A stretch of 16,206 bases of DNA from a bacterium. Its GTDB lineage: Bacteria; Planctomycetota; J058; JAJDCP01. The translations under genes and the position numbers were made by a program. Positions 14,981 to 16,206 of this stretch are shown here, piece by piece. The stretch spans positions 1 through 16,206 of the forward strand of contig JAUIEM010000224.1 in NCBI GenBank assembly GCA_030428695.1, written 5' to 3'. Position 1 is the first letter of the stretch. Every line of letters begins with the position of its first letter. Under the pieces are notes generated by a model, which had not been told where the DNA came from, did no database searches, and saw only the letters and a program-made list of their open reading frames with translations.

Positions 14981-15126
14981 CCCATACTCCTTAGACGATA
15001 TCGCTCCGGAATGATGCGCGACCCGGCCTCCGAAGTCAAATCGCCGCTGCGTCGGCCGGGCGCCCTTCCTCCTGGTGTTGCGCCGATCCGGAGCGGAACA
15101 TACCCTGGAGGGAACGAGGAGCTGCC

Positions 15127-15537
15127 ATGACCCGACCCCCACGACTGTTCACGCCGCACGAAGCGACGCGGACGCTGCCCCTGGTGCGGTCGATCGTCGC
15201 CGATATCCTCGTCAAGCAGCGCCAGCTCAGCGATCTGGTCGTGTTGAAGAACCCGGACGACGAGCAGAAAGAGCTGGTCGCCGCGCTGTCCGACGAGATC
15301 CGCGCCTGCACCGCCGAGCTGACCGCGCTCGGCTGCGAGTACAAGGGGCTCGGCTTCGAGGAGGGGCGTGTCGACTTCCCCGGGGAGATCGACGGCCAGG
15401 AAGTGTTTCTGTGCTGGAAGACCGGGGAAGCCCGGCTCGAATGGTACCATAGCTACGATGAGGGCTTCGCCGGGCGGAAGCGCATCCCCAGCGCCTCCTG
15501 CCACCCCGATCCCGCAGCCAGGACCCGTGATGCCTGA
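15127..15537 (+). CDS. DUF2203 family protein
   Basis: A 136-aa cytoplasmic protein of the DUF2203 family, function unknown. Family features are the opening LFTPHEATRTLPLVRSIVAD, a helical middle (residues about 17-75, likely coiled coil), LGCEYKGLGFEEGRVDFPGE, and the conserved VFLCWKTGEARLEWYHSYDEGFAGRK end. The roughly 17 residues after FAGRKRI are Pro/Ala/Arg-rich and overlap the next gene. The start has GAGGAG about 5 bases upstream. It is divergent from the ATP-grasp gene across a 146-bp spacer, in which I see no convincing promoter. It overlaps the membrane-protein gene by 8 bases, suggesting co-translation. Confidence 0.9.
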   Translation: MTRPPRLFTPHEATRTLPLVRSIVADILVKQRQLSDLVVLKNPDDEQKELVAALSDEIRACTAELTALGCEYKGLGFEEGRVDFPGEIDGQEVFLCWKTGEARLEWYHSYDEGFAGRKRIPSASCHPDPAARTRDA

Positions 15538-16206
15538 AGAAGAAGAGACGACCCCGCCCACCGACGACGAGACCATCGCGCTGACCCAGGACGAGCTCGA
15601 CGCCGGGCAGCTCGAGGGGGACGAGGAGCCGGCCCCGATCTATCCGCTCGGGCTGCCCAAGGGCAGCGTCCGGGCGATGACCGCGCTGCTGATCTTCCTG
15701 GTCGCATGCGTGTTGATCCTGACCGGCCGCACCGTGCCCGTCGAGCTGCGGATGACCCTGATCCTCACCTTGAGCTACTACTTCGCGGCGCGGCCGAAGA
15801 TGGTCGGTGGGAAGCCGCCGCCGGCCCACAAGAAACAGGCGAACCCGCTGTGGCTCCCGCGGGGGTCGATGCGCCTGATCTTCGTCGCGGGCTTCGGGCT
15901 CCTGGTCTTCCTGGTCTTCCGCAAGGCGGGCACCGACTTCACGGACGACGTGTGGTCCGACAACCTCGGCACCATCGCCCTGATCGGGGCCTTCTTGTTC
16001 GGCAACCTGCTGCGGCCGCTGCTCGACCGCATGCTGTCGATGTTCGGCGAGCGCGCGACGGTGCTCGTGCTCGGTGGACACCTGCGCGGCATGGTCGCCC
16101 TCGGCGCGACCGTCCTCTATTCGCTCGCGATCCTGTTCAACCAGATCGGCGAGCTGCCCGACGCGGCCGACAAGATCTTCCTCTTCGTCGTCGGCTTCTA
16201 CTTCGG
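15530..16206 (+). CDS. Multi-span membrane protein, 3' end cut by the window
   Basis: Open to the right edge, with 225 complete codons visible. ATG 15530 lies within the end of the DUF2203 gene, with AGGA about 7 bases upstream. The first 35 residues are very acidic (Glu/Asp-rich) and probably cytosolic. Hydrophobic helices follow at about residues 50-66, 74-87, 113-131, 146-162, 186-204 and 215-225. The helices at 50-66 and 113-131 are each preceded by a repeated motif: LPKGSVRAM (42-50) and LPRGSMRLI (109-117). I do not recognise the family. An internal duplication of a motif-plus-helix unit is plausible. The true total length is unknown. Confidence 0.82.
   Translation, partial: MPEEEETTPPTDDETIALTQDELDAGQLEGDEEPAPIYPLGLPKGSVRAMTALLIFLVACVLILTGRTVPVELRMTLILTLSYYFAARPKMVGGKPPPAHKKQANPLWLPRGSMRLIFVAGFGLLVFLVFRKAGTDFTDDVWSDNLGTIALIGAFLFGNLLRPLLDRMLSMFGERATVLVLGGHLRGMVALGATVLYSLAILFNQIGELPDAADKIFLFVVGFYF

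Noticed and set aside
15038..15126. Promoter for DUF2203 (TTGCGC at 15078-15083 with TACCCT at 15101-15106)
   Set aside because: The spacing is 17, but each box matches only 3 of 6 consensus bases, which is expected by chance.
1..16206. tRNA (including selC), rRNA, CRISPR, insertion sequence, phage or defence genes
   Set aside because: I looked on both strands for cloverleaf ends, regular repeats, transposase motifs and terminal inverted repeats and found none that could be supported.

Overview
The window is about 16.2 kb of gene-dense, very GC-rich bacterial chromosome with strong third-position G/C. Shine-Dalgarno sequences (GGAGG or AAGGAG) precede many starts, and two starts are GTG. The content is housekeeping and metabolic: citrate synthase, Maf, a CinA/MoaB-type protein, YgfZ and a UDP-glucuronate decarboxylase-like enzyme. 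Added to these are an exported M61 peptidase and an exported thioredoxin-like selenoprotein. This fits a free-living high-GC Gram-negative such as a planctomycete, myxobacterium or other deltaproteobacterium-like lineage, but no rRNA or other marker settles the phylum. I see no tRNA, rRNA, CRISPR array, insertion sequence or phage gene.

Layout. Positions 1-800 hold an inositol-monophosphatase-family enzyme (+), facing a 112-aa unknown protein (-). Positions 1353-4600 (+) hold a secreted M61 peptidase with a PDZ domain and an ALDH3-like aldehyde dehydrogenase with its own likely promoter. Positions 4604-4846 (-) hold a small single-span membrane protein, divergent from a zinc-free quinone oxidoreductase (+, to 6053). 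Positions 6057-8580 (-) look like one operon: an acidic YbjN-like protein, an aldo/keto reductase, then a selenoprotein. Positions 8790-14089 (+) form a long co-directional run: citrate synthase, YgfZ, a UXS-like decarboxylase, DUF2062 membrane protein, Maf and CinA/MoaB-domain protein, the last three joined by TGATG overlaps. Positions 14105-14980 (-) hold a RimK-like ATP-grasp ligase, divergent from a DUF2203 protein and a membrane protein cut by the right edge.

The main discovery is the selenoprotein at 6057-7103 (-). Read with ordinary stops it looks like a 271-codon fragment without a good start. Reading through one in-frame TGA (6927-6929) joins it to a signal peptide and the first half of a thioredoxin-like domain with a strong ribosome binding site. 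The product has the motif V-P-G-Sec-A-G-C, and a 37-nt hairpin begins exactly at the UGA, where a bacterial SECIS element should lie. The second half resembles MsrA around a C-F-W motif, so the protein seems to be an exported redox enzyme joining a Sec thioredoxin-like domain to an MsrA-like domain. None of the selenocysteine synthesis or insertion genes (selA, selB, selC, selD) are in the window, so the host genome must supply them if this reading is right.
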